This document shows, piece by piece, positions 1 through 7,857 of a stretch of 25,644 nucleotides of DNA (the stretch's first letter is position 1; every line of letters starts with the position of its first letter). The notes below the pieces were generated by a model that saw nothing but the letters and a program-made list of their open reading frames with translations, was not told where the DNA came from and searched no databases. The position numbers were made by a program, and so were the translations under genes. The stretch covers positions 1-25,644 of the forward strand of contig CBHWBD010000059.1 in NCBI GenBank assembly GCA_966111775.1. The letters are read 5' to 3'. This DNA comes from Pelomonas sp966111775. GTDB lineage: Bacteria; Pseudomonadota; Gammaproteobacteria; Burkholderiales; Burkholderiaceae_C.

Positions 1-477
1 ACGAACGTGCTGGCTCTGAACGCCGCCATTCAGGCCGCGTCGGCCGGTGAAGCCGGTCGCGGCTTCTCGGTGGTTGCAGAAGAAGTGCAGCGTCTGGCCG
101 AACGCTCCGGCGACGCGACGCGTCGAATCGCCGCGCTGGTCAAGACCATTCAGACCGACACCCACGACGCCGTGGCCGCCATGGAGCGCTCGACGCGCGG
201 TGTGGTGGAAGGTACGCAACTGTCCGACGCGGCCGGCAAGGCCCTGGAAGACATCGACAGCGTGTCGCGCCAGCTGGACAGCCTGATCGGACGCATCTCG
301 AACCAGGCCCAGCAGGAAGCTGAGCATGCCAACGAGGTGGCCTCCAATATCCAGCACATTTTCGCGGTGACCGAACAGACGTCGGAAGGCACGCGCTCCA
401 CCGCCCAGATGGTGCATGAGCTGTCCCGCTCCGCCGAGGCGCTGCGCACCTCCGTGTCCCGATTCAAGGTCGCCTGA
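1..477 (+). CDS. pilJ: PilJ-type methyl-accepting chemotaxis protein, C-terminal part
   Basis: This is the 3' end of a chemoreceptor gene that begins outside the window; 158 residues are visible. The first residues read TNVLALNAAIQAA followed by GEAGRGFSVVAEEVQRLAERS, the hallmark hairpin tip of the MCP cytoplasmic signalling domain that contacts CheA/CheW-type proteins. The remainder is a heptad-rich alpha-helical arm ending RTSVSRFKVA. The identity as PilJ, the receptor of type IV pilus chemosensory (Pil-Chp) systems, rests on the next gene, a ChpA-like kinase starting 35 nt downstream. The sensor and membrane part cannot be seen. No C-terminal tether pentapeptide for a CheR-type enzyme is present. 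MCP identity is secure; the PilJ label is inference from context. Confidence 0.9.
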   Translation, partial: TNVLALNAAIQAASAGEAGRGFSVVAEEVQRLAERSGDATRRIAALVKTIQTDTHDAVAAMERSTRGVVEGTQLSDAAGKALEDIDSVSRQLDSLIGRISNQAQQEAEHANEVASNIQHIFAVTEQTSEGTRSTAQMVHELSRSAEALRTSVSRFKVA

Positions 478-512
478 CCCCCGTACACCGCACCGAGCGA
501 GAAAGCCCACGC

Positions 513-3500
513 ATGGACAGCTCCCTGCGAGACTCCGAACTCCCGGCCGACCTCAGCCCACTGGCCTGGGTGCAGGAGGAATTGCGCCGCTCCCTGGAGT
601 CGGTGCACAAGACCCTGCGCCGACATGTGCGCGAAGGCGGCGACAACCGCCTCTCGGCCTTCGGCGGCGACGCCCAGCCGAGCGTGCCGCTGCAGCAGGC
701 CGCGGCCCAGCTGCACCAGGTCAGCGGCGTGCTGTCGCTGGTCGGCCTGCCGGCCGGCGCCGGCATGCTGCGTGCCGCCGAGGCGGCCGTGGCTCGCCTG
801 GCCGAGCGCCCGCTGGAAGTCGAAGCCAGCACCGTCGACACCATCGAGCGCGCCGACTTCGCGCTGCTGGCCTATGTGGCCCGCCTGCTGGCGGGCAACA
901 AGACCTCGTCGCTGGCCCTCTACCCGGGCTATCGCGCGCTGCAGCAACTGAACGGCGCCGAGCGCATCCATCCGGCCGACCTGTGGCAATACGACTGGTC
1001 CTGGCGCAGCATCGCGTCCGAAGCCGGCGTGCTGCCGCGTTCGCCCGAAGGCGTGCGCGCCCCGTTCGAGGCTGCGCTGCTGCGCCAGATGCGCGAGCCC
1101 AGCCCCACGCATGCGGCCAATCTGTCCGGCCTGTGCGCCGGCCTGGCCGCGGCCCTGCCGGCCGGCACCACGCGCACGCTGTGGCAACTCGCCGCCGCCG
1201 TCTTCGAGGGCCAGGCCCTGAAGCTGCTCGGCAGCGACGCCTACACCAAGCGCCTGGGCTCCAAGCTGCTGCATGAGCTGCGCATCGTCGGCCAGGGCGA
1301 CCCGGGCACCGATCCGGCGCGCGATCGCCTGGCCCAGGACCTGCTGTTCTTCTGCGCCCAGTGCCGCAGCAAGGGGGCCGGCCCGCGCCTGGCCGCCGTC
1401 AACGAGGCCTACCGCCTGACCGAAGAACATGCCGGCGACTACGAAGACGCCAGCCTCGGCCGCATCGACCCCGCCTGGGTCGCTCAGGCCAAGCGCCGCG
1501 TGCTGTCCGCCAAGGAGAGCTGGTCCAGCGCCGCCGAGGGCGACCAGCATCGCCTGGCCGGCCTCGATGAGCAGTTCGCCGGTCTTGCCGATTCCCTGAC
1601 GCGCCTCTTCCCGAGCGGCGAGGTGCTGGCCCAGACCCTACAGCGCGCCGTCGTCGCGACGCTGCGCTCGCGCACCACGCCGCCGCCGGCCCTGGCGATG
1701 GAAATCGCCACCAGCCTGCTCTATGTCGAGGCTGCACTGGAAGACGCCGCCTTCGACCAGCCCGAACAGGCCGATCGCGTGCGCCGCATGGCGCGCCGCG
1801 TCGAGGCCGTGGCCCATGGGCAGACGCCCGAGCCGCTGGAAGACTGGATGGAGGAGCTGTACCGCCGCGTCTCCGACCGCCAGACCCTCGGCAGCGTCGT
1901 GCATGAGTTGCGCGCCAGCCTCTCGGAAGTCGAGAAGCAGTGCGACGAATACTTCCGCGATCCGACCCAGCGCGCGCTGCTCATTCCCGTGCCCGGCCAG
2001 TTGCAGGCCATGCGCGGCGTGCTCAGCGTGCTGGGTCTGGACCAGGCCGCCCAGGCCACGGTCCGCATGCGTGACGAGGTCGACGGCCTCGCCAACACCG
2101 AGATCGACTTCAACCGCCCCGGTGCGCGCGACGTCTTCGAGCGCCTGGCCAACAACCTCGGCGCCCTCGGCTTCCTGATCGACATGCTGAGCGTGCAGCC
2201 GGCCCTGGCCAAGCGCATGTTCCAGTTCGACGATGCCAGCGGCCGCCTGGACGCCGTCATGGGCCGTCGCGAAGGCGCTGTCGAGCTGCCCAGCTTCGAG
2301 GCCAGCGGCTTCCACGTCGATCTGGGCGACGAATCGCCCGAGCTCGACGCCCCCTCCTACGAGGCCACCCAACCCCTGCGCGTCGATCTGGCCACGCTGG
2401 ATCTGCCCGATCTCAGCCTGCCCGACGTCGACCTGTCGCAGCCCGCTGCGGCAATGCCCGCTCCGGCTCCCGCTCCCGTTGTCGCTCCGCCGCCGCCCGC
2501 GCCTGCTCCCGCGCCCAGCGTCGCCGACGACCCCGAGATGCGCGAGATCTTCCTCGAGGAAGCCGAGGAGGTCATCGGCAATGCCCGCGCCGCGCTGGCA
2601 GAACTCCGCGAGTCGCCGGCCGACCACGGTCAGCTGACCGTCGTGCGCCGTGCCTTCCACACCCTGAAGGGCAGCGCCCGCATGGTGGGCCTGGACGAAT
2701 TCGGCGAAGGTGCCTGGGCCTGCGAACAGCTCTACAACGCCCGCCTGGGCGAAGCCACGCCGCAGGCCGATGCGGCCCTGCTCGGCTTCACCGGCGAGGC
2801 CCTGGACTACTTCGCCCACTGGCGCGAGCAGATCGCCGGCAATGAGCCCGGCCACAGCTCGCCCGATCCGGTGCGCCGCAGCGCCGATTCCCTGCGCCTG
2901 CATGGCCAGCCGCTGCCGCTGGAGGCCGCCGCCCCGGCCGCTGCCGCCGTCGATGGCGGTCCCGAGGGGCTGGCCGAGCCGGCTGCCGAACCCGTCGTCG
3001 CCGCCCTGCCGGCCGAGATGGAAGAGACGGTACCGCTGGCGCCCGACTTCGTGCTCGAGCTGGCCGCGCCGGCCACCGAAGCCCAGGTCGAGGCCGAGGC
3101 CGCGCTGGCCCTGCCCGATGTCGTCATCGATTTCGAGCCGACCGAGGTGCCCGTCGACGAGCCGATCAGCGAATTCGGCGCCCATGCGCCGACCGAGCCG
3201 CTGCCGCTGCCGGCCATGCCCGACGAAGAGCCGACCCTGGCCAACTTCGCCCTCTCGCTGGATCTGGACGAGGCCGAAGTCGTCGTCATGGAGCCCATGG
3301 GCGAGGCCCCGGTCCGTCCGGAGGAATCCACGCTGGCCATGGCCAAGCTGCTCCAGGACGACGAGGAGCCGGCAGCCCCGGCCCTCAGCCTGGTCAGCGC
3401 GCCGGAGCCTGAACCCGAGCCCGAGCCCGTCGACCCCGACGAAGGCTTCAAGGTCATCGGCCCGCTGCGCATCAGCATCGCGCTGTTCAACATCTTCCTC

Positions 3501-6500
3501 AACGAAGCCGACGAGCTGTCGCGCAAGCTGTCCATCGGCCTGGCCGAATGGGCGGCCGAGCTCAGCCAGCCCGTGCCGCAGAGCTGCGAGGTGCAGGCCC
3601 ATGCGCTGGCCGGCAATGCCGCCACGGTCGGCTATGAAGACCTGTCGGCCCTGGCCCGCGAGCTCGAGCACACGCTGGGCCGCGCCCAGCGCGCCGTCAG
3701 CTACGAGCCGGAAGATGCCGAGCTCTTCGTGCGCGCCGCCGACGACATCCGTCGCCTGTTGCACCAGTTCGCTGCCGGCTTCCTGAAGCCCAACGACCCG
3801 GACCTCATTTCCCGCCTGCACGCCTACGAGCCGCAGGAAGAGTCCTTCACGGCGTCGGCGCCGCTGGACGTGCTGCCCCTGCACGCGCTGGACGAGACCG
3901 TGGCCGGCGATCTGGACCCTTCGATGTCGGCCACCGTGGCCGGCGAACTGCCCGTCTTTGACGCGGTCGAGGCCGCCGCGCCTGTCGAAGCCACCCCCGA
4001 GCCCGTCGTCGAGGCGATCCCCGAGCCGGTTGCGCAAGCGCAGCCCCAGCCGGAACCCGAGCCGGTTGTCGAAGTCCAGCCCGAGCCTGTGCCCGAACCG
4101 GTTGCGCAAGCGCTGCCCGTGCCCGAGCCGGTCGTCGAAGCCCAGCCCGAACCCGAACCCGAACCCGAACCGGTCGTCGAAGTCCAGCCCGAGCCGCAAC
4201 CCGAGCCGGTGGCCGAAGTGCAACCGGAGCCGGTGCCCGCTGCTGCCGAGGACGAGCCCGAGCCTGGCCTGCCCGACCACATCGAGCCCGACCTCTATCC
4301 GATCTTCGAAGAGGAAGGCCGCGACCTGCTGGAGCAGCTGCATGGCGCCCTGCGCGACTGGCTGGCCCACCCGGCCGAGCTGGGTCGTTCCGACGCCTGC
4401 ATGCGCGCCCTGCACACCTTCAAGGGCGGCGCCCGCCTCGCCGGTGCCATGCGCCTGGGTGAGCAGGCCCACCACCTGGAGTCGGCCGTCGAGGCCCTGG
4501 TGCGCGCCGGCCATGCCGATCACGCCCAGGTCCAGGCCCTGCAGCATGAGGGCGACGCCCTCGAGCACGCCTTCGAGGAACTCGGCCGCAGCCTGACGGC
4601 CGCCGCCGCAGCGCCGGTGGCGCCGACCGTCGTCGCGCCGCCCGCGCCTGCGCCCGTCGCCCGTCCGGTTGCCGAGATCTCCGAGCCCTCGATCCGTCCG
4701 GTCGCGCCCATCGCCGTCGACAAGCCGGTCGAGCCGACCCGCGAGATCGACTGGAGCCGCTTCACCGACACCGCCGAGATCGCCGCCGGCAGCGACAACT
4801 TGGCCATCGGCCAGGCCCTGGTGCGGGTGCGCGGCAGCCTGCTGGAACGCATGGCCACCCAGGCCGGCGAGGTCAGCATCCGCCGCGCGCGGATGGAGTC
4901 CGAGCTGGTGCAGATGAAGGGTTCGCTGCACGACCTGGACGACAACCTGGATCGCATCCGCGCCCAGTTGCGCGAGCTGGAACTGCAGGCCGAGGCCCAG
5001 ATGCACATCCAGCAGGAGATGGCGCAGCAGGGCGGCCGCGAGTTCGACCCGCTGGAGTTCGACCGCTACACCCGCTTCCAGGAATTGACCCGCATGCTGG
5101 CCGAGTCGGTCGGTGACGTGGCCACCCTGCAGCGCTCGCTGGGCCGCAATGTGCAGACCGGCGAAGACGAGCTGGCCGCCCAGTCGCGACTGACGCGCGA
5201 ACTGCAGGACGACCTGCTGCGTACCCGCCTGGTGGAGTTCGACTCCATCGGCGAGCGCATGCACCGCGTCGTCCGCCAGGCTTCGCGTGACAGCGGCAAG
5301 CAGGTCAAGCTGGAAATCAGCGGCGGCCAGACCGAGCTGGACCGTTCGGTGCTGGAACGTACCGCGGGCGCCTTCGAGCACCTGCTGCGCAACAGCGTCG
5401 CCCACGGCATCGAGACCCCCGAGGCTCGCACGGCGGCCGGCAAGGACCCGGTCGGCACGCTGCGCATCGAGGTCGGCCAGCACGGCAACGAAGTGCTGCT
5501 GAACTTCTCCGACAACGGCGCCGGCCTGAACCTCGCCCGCATCCGTGAGCGTGGCCTGCAGCTCGGCCTGATCTCGGCCGATGCCGAACCCGATGACGCC
5601 CAGCTGAAGCGCCTGATCTTCGCGCCGGGCTTCTCGACGGCCAGCCAGATCACCGAGCTCAGCGGCCGTGGCATCGGCATGGACGTCGTGCGTGCCGAGG
5701 TCGGCACGCTCGGCGGCACCATCGAGACCACGTCGACAAGCGGCCAGGGCACCAGCTTCCTGCTGCGTCTGCCCCTCACCACCGCACTGACCCAGGTCGT
5801 GCTGTTGCGCAGCGCCGACCAGGTCATCGCCGTCCCGGCGGCCCTGATGGCCTCCGTGCAGCGCGTGCCGGTCGATGCGGTCGAGGCAGCTTATGCCACC
5901 GGCAAGCTCAACCACGGCGGCGTCGAGATGCCGTTCTACTGGCTGGGCGGCCTGCTCGGCCACGCGGGCCGCGGCCATGTCCATGGTCGCCACACCCACG
6001 TCGTGCTGGTGCGCAGTGCCCAGGGTGCCCTGGCCCTGCACGTCGACGAAGTCATCGGCAACCAGGAAGTCGTGGTCAAGAACCTCGGCGCCCAGCTCAA
6101 CCGCGTGCCGGGCCTGGCGGGCATCAGCCTGCTGGCTTCGGGCGAGGTGGCCCTGATCTACAACGTCGTCGCACTGGCCGACTGGTATGGCCTGGACGCC
6201 CAGGCCCGCCTGGCCGCCGCCCATGCCATCGCCCAGGGCGAGGTGCCGCAGCAGCAGGTCGTGTCCGTCGTCGAGACCGTCACGCAGGCGCCGCTGGTCC
6301 TCGTCGTCGACGACTCGCTGACGGTGCGTCGCGTGACCCAGCGCTTCCTGGAGCGTGTCGGCCTGCGTGTCATGCTGGCCAAGGACGGCCTGGATGCGAT
6401 GGAGAAGCTGTCGGGCGACGAACTGCCTTCGGTGGTGCTGTCCGACATCGAGATGCCGCGCATGGACGGTTTCGACCTGGTGCGCAATATGCGCGCCGAC

Positions 6501-6668
6501 TCGCGCCTGGCCGCGCTGCCGGTCATCATGATCACTTCGCGGATCGCCCAGAAGCACCGCGACTATGCTGCGCAACTGGGTGTCGACCACTATCTCGGCA
6601 AGCCCTACGATGAGGAATATCTGCTCGGCTTGATCCAGCAGTTCACCCGACAGGCCGTGGCGGCTTGA
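513..6668 (+). CDS. chpA: ChpA/PilL-type hybrid chemotaxis histidine kinase with multiple HPt domains and C-terminal REC
   Basis: A 2051-residue cytoplasmic CheA-family kinase of the pilus (Pil-Chp) pathway, expected to autophosphorylate on HPt domains and pass phosphate to PilG/PilH-type regulators. Visible HPt-like modules, by phospho-site position: H68 (HQVSG), a degenerate one with Q498 in place of His, H716 (HTLKG), H1030 (HALAG) and H1301 (HTFKG). The two HTxKG sites look fully canonical. Long Pro/Glu/Ala linkers separate them. A coiled-coil region of about 1450-1580 precedes the ATPase with N box N1627, G1 motif DNGAG at 1667 and G2 motif GRGIGMD at 1718. A CheW-like domain covers about 1760-1900, and a REC domain begins at 1930 with D1933/D1934, phospho-acceptor D1978, T2008 and K2030. 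The chosen ATG lies 35 nt after pilJ. Size and order match Pseudomonas ChpA, which has several His, Ser or Thr phosphotransfer domains. Confidence 0.93.
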   Translation: MDSSLRDSELPADLSPLAWVQEELRRSLESVHKTLRRHVREGGDNRLSAFGGDAQPSVPLQQAAAQLHQVSGVLSLVGLPAGAGMLRAAEAAVARLAERPLEVEASTVDTIERADFALLAYVARLLAGNKTSSLALYPGYRALQQLNGAERIHPADLWQYDWSWRSIASEAGVLPRSPEGVRAPFEAALLRQMREPSPTHAANLSGLCAGLAAALPAGTTRTLWQLAAAVFEGQALKLLGSDAYTKRLGSKLLHELRIVGQGDPGTDPARDRLAQDLLFFCAQCRSKGAGPRLAAVNEAYRLTEEHAGDYEDASLGRIDPAWVAQAKRRVLSAKESWSSAAEGDQHRLAGLDEQFAGLADSLTRLFPSGEVLAQTLQRAVVATLRSRTTPPPALAMEIATSLLYVEAALEDAAFDQPEQADRVRRMARRVEAVAHGQTPEPLEDWMEELYRRVSDRQTLGSVVHELRASLSEVEKQCDEYFRDPTQRALLIPVPGQLQAMRGVLSVLGLDQAAQATVRMRDEVDGLANTEIDFNRPGARDVFERLANNLGALGFLIDMLSVQPALAKRMFQFDDASGRLDAVMGRREGAVELPSFEASGFHVDLGDESPELDAPSYEATQPLRVDLATLDLPDLSLPDVDLSQPAAAMPAPAPAPVVAPPPPAPAPAPSVADDPEMREIFLEEAEEVIGNARAALAELRESPADHGQLTVVRRAFHTLKGSARMVGLDEFGEGAWACEQLYNARLGEATPQADAALLGFTGEALDYFAHWREQIAGNEPGHSSPDPVRRSADSLRLHGQPLPLEAAAPAAAAVDGGPEGLAEPAAEPVVAALPAEMEETVPLAPDFVLELAAPATEAQVEAEAALALPDVVIDFEPTEVPVDEPISEFGAHAPTEPLPLPAMPDEEPTLANFALSLDLDEAEVVVMEPMGEAPVRPEESTLAMAKLLQDDEEPAAPALSLVSAPEPEPEPEPVDPDEGFKVIGPLRISIALFNIFLNEADELSRKLSIGLAEWAAELSQPVPQSCEVQAHALAGNAATVGYEDLSALARELEHTLGRAQRAVSYEPEDAELFVRAADDIRRLLHQFAAGFLKPNDPDLISRLHAYEPQEESFTASAPLDVLPLHALDETVAGDLDPSMSATVAGELPVFDAVEAAAPVEATPEPVVEAIPEPVAQAQPQPEPEPVVEVQPEPVPEPVAQALPVPEPVVEAQPEPEPEPEPVVEVQPEPQPEPVAEVQPEPVPAAAEDEPEPGLPDHIEPDLYPIFEEEGRDLLEQLHGALRDWLAHPAELGRSDACMRALHTFKGGARLAGAMRLGEQAHHLESAVEALVRAGHADHAQVQALQHEGDALEHAFEELGRSLTAAAAAPVAPTVVAPPAPAPVARPVAEISEPSIRPVAPIAVDKPVEPTREIDWSRFTDTAEIAAGSDNLAIGQALVRVRGSLLERMATQAGEVSIRRARMESELVQMKGSLHDLDDNLDRIRAQLRELELQAEAQMHIQQEMAQQGGREFDPLEFDRYTRFQELTRMLAESVGDVATLQRSLGRNVQTGEDELAAQSRLTRELQDDLLRTRLVEFDSIGERMHRVVRQASRDSGKQVKLEISGGQTELDRSVLERTAGAFEHLLRNSVAHGIETPEARTAAGKDPVGTLRIEVGQHGNEVLLNFSDNGAGLNLARIRERGLQLGLISADAEPDDAQLKRLIFAPGFSTASQITELSGRGIGMDVVRAEVGTLGGTIETTSTSGQGTSFLLRLPLTTALTQVVLLRSADQVIAVPAALMASVQRVPVDAVEAAYATGKLNHGGVEMPFYWLGGLLGHAGRGHVHGRHTHVVLVRSAQGALALHVDEVIGNQEVVVKNLGAQLNRVPGLAGISLLASGEVALIYNVVALADWYGLDAQARLAAAHAIAQGEVPQQQVVSVVETVTQAPLVLVVDDSLTVRRVTQRFLERVGLRVMLAKDGLDAMEKLSGDELPSVVLSDIEMPRMDGFDLVRNMRADSRLAALPVIMITSRIAQKHRDYAAQLGVDHYLGKPYDEEYLLGLIQQFTRQAVAA
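3999..4238 (+). repeat. Pro-Glu-rich tandem repeat linker inside chpA
   Basis: Residues 1163-1242 of ChpA are variations on EPVVEVQPEP and EPVAQAQP, with a run of (EP) pairs near nucleotides 4147-4170. At DNA level a unit containing CCGGTTGCGCAAGCG recurs at 4026 and 4098, a period of 72 nt (24 codons), and units with CCGGT(C/T)GTCGAAG recur between them. It is a low-complexity flexible linker between the HPt domains at H1030 and H1301. A smaller (EP) run lies near 3405-3430. Confidence 0.85.
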
Positions 6669-6678
6669 TCATCAGCAC

Positions 6679-7716
6679 ATGTCCCAGGTTGTCGACCATC
6701 TCGCCGAACTGACCGGTTTCCGTGACCGTGACGTCATGGACGTCACCCTGGTCATGGCGCTGCGCGATCTGCTCGAGCCCGAGTCGGTCGCCATCTACCG
6801 CAGCGTCGGCGAGCCGGGCGACGAGCGCTGGCTGACGCGCGCCCATCTGCGCGCGGGTGATGCCGTCGCCTCGGCCGACCCGCTGTGGGCCAAGCCCGCA
6901 GCCCTGCCCAAGGTGATCGACCATCCGCTGCGGCTGGAGGCCATGCGCAGCCGCAGCGTCACCCAGGTGGCGCAGGGCGGCCAGTGGCTCTACCTGTTTC
7001 CGATTGCGACCGATCGTGACGTCATCGGCGTCATCGAGATCCTGTCCACGCGCCGCCTCGGCACGGGCGCGCAGCGCATGGTCAGCAGCGTGCTGCGCAT
7101 CTATCACAACTTCCAGGGCCTGCTCGACTACTCCGAGCGCGACACCCTGACCGGCCTGCTCAACCGCAAGACCTTCGACGAGAGCTTCCTGAAGGTGCTG
7201 TCGGACATTCCGACGCGCCCGGATGTGAAGCACGGTGCCGAGGATCGCCGCCATGAGACGGCCACGCCGCACTATGTGCTCGGCGTCATCGACATCGACC
7301 ACTTCAAGTCCGTCAACGACCGCTTCGGCCACCTGATCGGCGACGAAGTGCTGCTGTTGCTGTCGCGGCTGATGCGCGGCTCCTTCCGCTTTCACGACAT
7401 GCTCTACCGCTTCGGTGGCGAGGAGTTCGTCGTGCTGATGCGCTGCGACGAGGAAATCCACGCCGGCGAGGCCTTCGAGCGCCTGCGCGTGAACACCGAG
7501 CGCTACGCCTTCCCCCAGGTAGGGCGCATCACCGTCAGCATCGGCTTCACCGAGGTGCGCGCCGGCGACTCCCCGGCGGGCGCCTTCGAGCGCGCCGACA
7601 AGGCCGTCTATCACGCCAAGGGCCATGGCCGCAACCAGGTCCACAACTACGCGGCCCTGGTGGCCAGCGGCGTGATCCAGGAAGCCACCCAGCTCAGCGA
7701 CGTCGAGCTGTTCTGA
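6679..7716 (+). CDS. Diguanylate cyclase with N-terminal GAF-like domain
   Basis: A 345-residue protein expected to make cyclic di-GMP from two GTP. The first 150 or so residues resemble a GAF-type sensor (the segment LYLFPIATDRDVIGVIEILS is typical), with no signal peptide or membrane segment, so it is cytoplasmic. The GGDEF domain starts at DTLTGLLNRKTF and carries DIDHFKSVNDRFGH for metal and substrate binding and the signature GGEEF at residues 246-250, which is a catalytically competent variant. The product-inhibition site RxxD is intact as R237-F-H-D240, five residues before GGEEF. The ATG lies only 10 nt after the chpA stop with no obvious Shine-Dalgarno sequence, so it is probably cotranscribed and translationally coupled with chpA. 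This links the pilus chemosensory kinase to c-di-GMP. The input signal is unknown. Confidence 0.92.
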   Translation: MSQVVDHLAELTGFRDRDVMDVTLVMALRDLLEPESVAIYRSVGEPGDERWLTRAHLRAGDAVASADPLWAKPAALPKVIDHPLRLEAMRSRSVTQVAQGGQWLYLFPIATDRDVIGVIEILSTRRLGTGAQRMVSSVLRIYHNFQGLLDYSERDTLTGLLNRKTFDESFLKVLSDIPTRPDVKHGAEDRRHETATPHYVLGVIDIDHFKSVNDRFGHLIGDEVLLLLSRLMRGSFRFHDMLYRFGGEEFVVLMRCDEEIHAGEAFERLRVNTERYAFPQVGRITVSIGFTEVRAGDSPAGAFERADKAVYHAKGHGRNQVHNYAALVASGVIQEATQLSDVELF

Positions 7717-7720
7717 GGTC

Positions 7721-7795
7721 CCGGCTGCTAACACGCCAATTGCACGCGTCAGCCGGCAGCTTGACTTTTTGTCGCTTGTCGCCATAGCCTAGGCT
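7721..7795 (+). promoter_or_regulatory. Candidate promoter and dyads upstream of the CHASE3 kinase
   Basis: The 141-bp gap after the cyclase contains TTGACT at 7761-7766 followed, after 17-18 bp, by a weak -10 (ATAGCC or TAGCCT, 7784-7790). A perfect 10-bp palindrome AGCCTAGGCT (7786-7795) overlaps the -10 and could be an operator. A 7-bp inverted repeat CCGGCTG (7721-7727) / CAGCCGG (7750-7756) precedes the -35. The -35 is good and the -10 poor, so the call is tentative. Confidence 0.4.
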
Positions 7796-7857
7796 TTCTT
7801 GCTCGACCGGCGCGCCCTAGACGCCGCGGGCGGCCCAGTGTGAGGGGTGGCGTGGGC

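Noticed and set aside
150..1550. A 466-codon minus-strand frame over pilJ/chpA
   Set aside because: Shadow of two sense genes and it crosses the pilJ-chpA boundary.
3999..4238. Tandem repeats as a CRISPR array or a mobile element
   Set aside because: Repeats are in frame, encode a Pro/Glu linker and have no unique spacers.
1638..6590. A 1650-codon open frame antisense to chpA
   Set aside because: It mirrors the GC-rich third-position pattern and the Pro/Glu repeats of chpA; its product is an Arg/Gly/His/Asp/Gln-rich string with no domain, while the sense frame has clear catalytic motifs throughout.
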